Below are positions 63,661 to 64,000 of a stretch of DNA of 64,000 nt, one piece after another. The stretch comes from JACDQM01 sp044373315 (lineage in GTDB: Bacteria > Pseudomonadota > Gammaproteobacteria > Burkholderiales > Burkholderiaceae_C), in NCBI RefSeq assembly GCF_044373315.1, contig NZ_JBILQK010000012.1:1-64000 (forward strand). Direction: 5' to 3'. The stretch's first letter is position 1, and every line of letters starts with the position of its first letter. The notes below the pieces were generated by a model. That model had not been told where the DNA came from and ran no database searches. It saw only the letters and a list, made by a program, of their open reading frames with translations. Made by a program: the position numbers and the translations under genes.

Positions 63661-64000
63661 TCGCCGCCATCTGCTGCTGAGCCTGGGCGCCGCCGCCCTG
63701 GCGCGGCCGTCCCTGGCCCAGCGCTCGGACAGGCTGGGCCAGCCCACCCGTTTTTCAGACGCTGCGCTGGGCAGGACCGCGCCGGGTCACTGGCGGCACC
63801 AGCCCCTGCCCAAGGTGGAGCGCAGCAATGAGTTCGCCATCGTGCCCGCCCCCGCCGGCGGCGCGGTGCAGCCGCCAGGCCATGTGCTGCACGGCCTGGC
63901 GCGCGGCTCGGCATCGTCCTGGGTCAGCGCGCTGGACGCCGATGCCGGCAGCACGCCGCTGCTGAGTTGGGCCTGGCGCGTGGAGCGCTCGCTGCCGGCC
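63653..64000 (+). CDS. DUF3047-family protein, N-terminal part (cut by window edge)
   Basis: ATG 63653 opens an uninterrupted frame to the window edge (at least 116 codons). The product starts MLDRRHLLLSLGAAALARPSLAQ, a Tat- or Sec-type signal, followed by WRHQPLPKVERSNEFAIV and LLSWAWRVERSLPA, which match DUF3047 secreted proteins. It overlaps the previous gene by eight bases, so it belongs to the arsS operon. Function unknown. Confidence 0.75.
   Translation, partial: MLDRRHLLLSLGAAALARPSLAQRSDRLGQPTRFSDAALGRTAPGHWRHQPLPKVERSNEFAIVPAPAGGAVQPPGHVLHGLARGSASSWVSALDADAGSTPLLSWAWRVERSLPA

Overview
The window is about 64 kb of GC-rich, densely packed bacterial chromosome. It most resembles a betaproteobacterium of the order Burkholderiales, in the Rubrivivax/Leptothrix/Roseateles neighbourhood. 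That placement is an inference from gene content and order: smc-zipA near ligA, dapC-dapD-PilU-like ATPase-dapE, pilins beside ribD, ribBA with a degenerate second half, nusB, an aminotransferase and ybgC-tolQRA, and waaA beside a phosphomannomutase. No rRNA, tRNA, CRISPR array, prophage or insertion sequence was recognised. Neighbouring genes very often share a 4-base ATGA stop/start overlap, so much of the window is organised as translationally coupled operons.

Layout. 0.2-5.0 kb: minor type IV pilin cluster (a decayed fimT-like relic, then pilE-like, fimT, pilW, pilX, pilV). 5.0-8.3 kb: riboflavin genes ribD, ribBA, ribH plus nusB; ribE is absent. 8.3-12.1 kb: aminotransferase, ybgC, tolQ, tolR, tolA, with no tolB or pal following. 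12.1-15.5 kb: a bufferin-type copper-peptide operon on the minus strand (bufA, bufB, bufC, DoxX protein), divergent from an ECF sigma factor and a small zinc-finger anti-sigma factor. 15.5-19.7 kb: pcp and 5-oxoprolinase, two consecutive steps of pyroglutamate salvage. 20.1-26.2 kb: a GspE/PilB-like ATPase with c-di-GMP-binding-type N-domains, a GAF/Fis regulator without an AAA+ domain, and the tungstate ABC transporter tupBCA. 26.2-31 kb: serine hydrolase, nucleotidyltransferase, waaA and phosphomannomutase/phosphoglucomutase. 31-39 kb: two separate LytS-like kinase/LytTR regulator pairs, with a solute-binding protein, an Ada/AlkA repair fusion, ogt and a DMT exporter between them. 39-43.6 kb: second serine hydrolase, a chemoreceptor and an LprI-MliC lysozyme-inhibitor fusion. 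43.6-53.9 kb: ligA, a GGDEF/EAL protein, a CNNM/CorC protein, zipA and smc. 54-59.1 kb: queF, dapC, dapD, a PilU-like ATPase and dapE. 59.2-64 kb: arsS radical SAM enzyme, a TVP38-flavoprotein fusion, two TIGR0428x glycosyltransferases and the start of a DUF3047 gene, cut by the window edge.

The most interesting system is the bufferin cluster at 12.1-15.5 kb. It holds a secreted four-cysteine precursor peptide, the MNIO (DUF692) and DUF2063 maturation proteins and a DoxX membrane protein. They sit next to their probable ECF sigma/anti-sigma switch, with a candidate ECF promoter in the shared intergenic region. Also notable are the arsS-type cluster without a visible arsM, the in-frame fimT relic, the LprI-MliC fusion with a Gly-Ser microsatellite linker, the split rib and tol operons, and a terminator-like hairpin in the smc leader.
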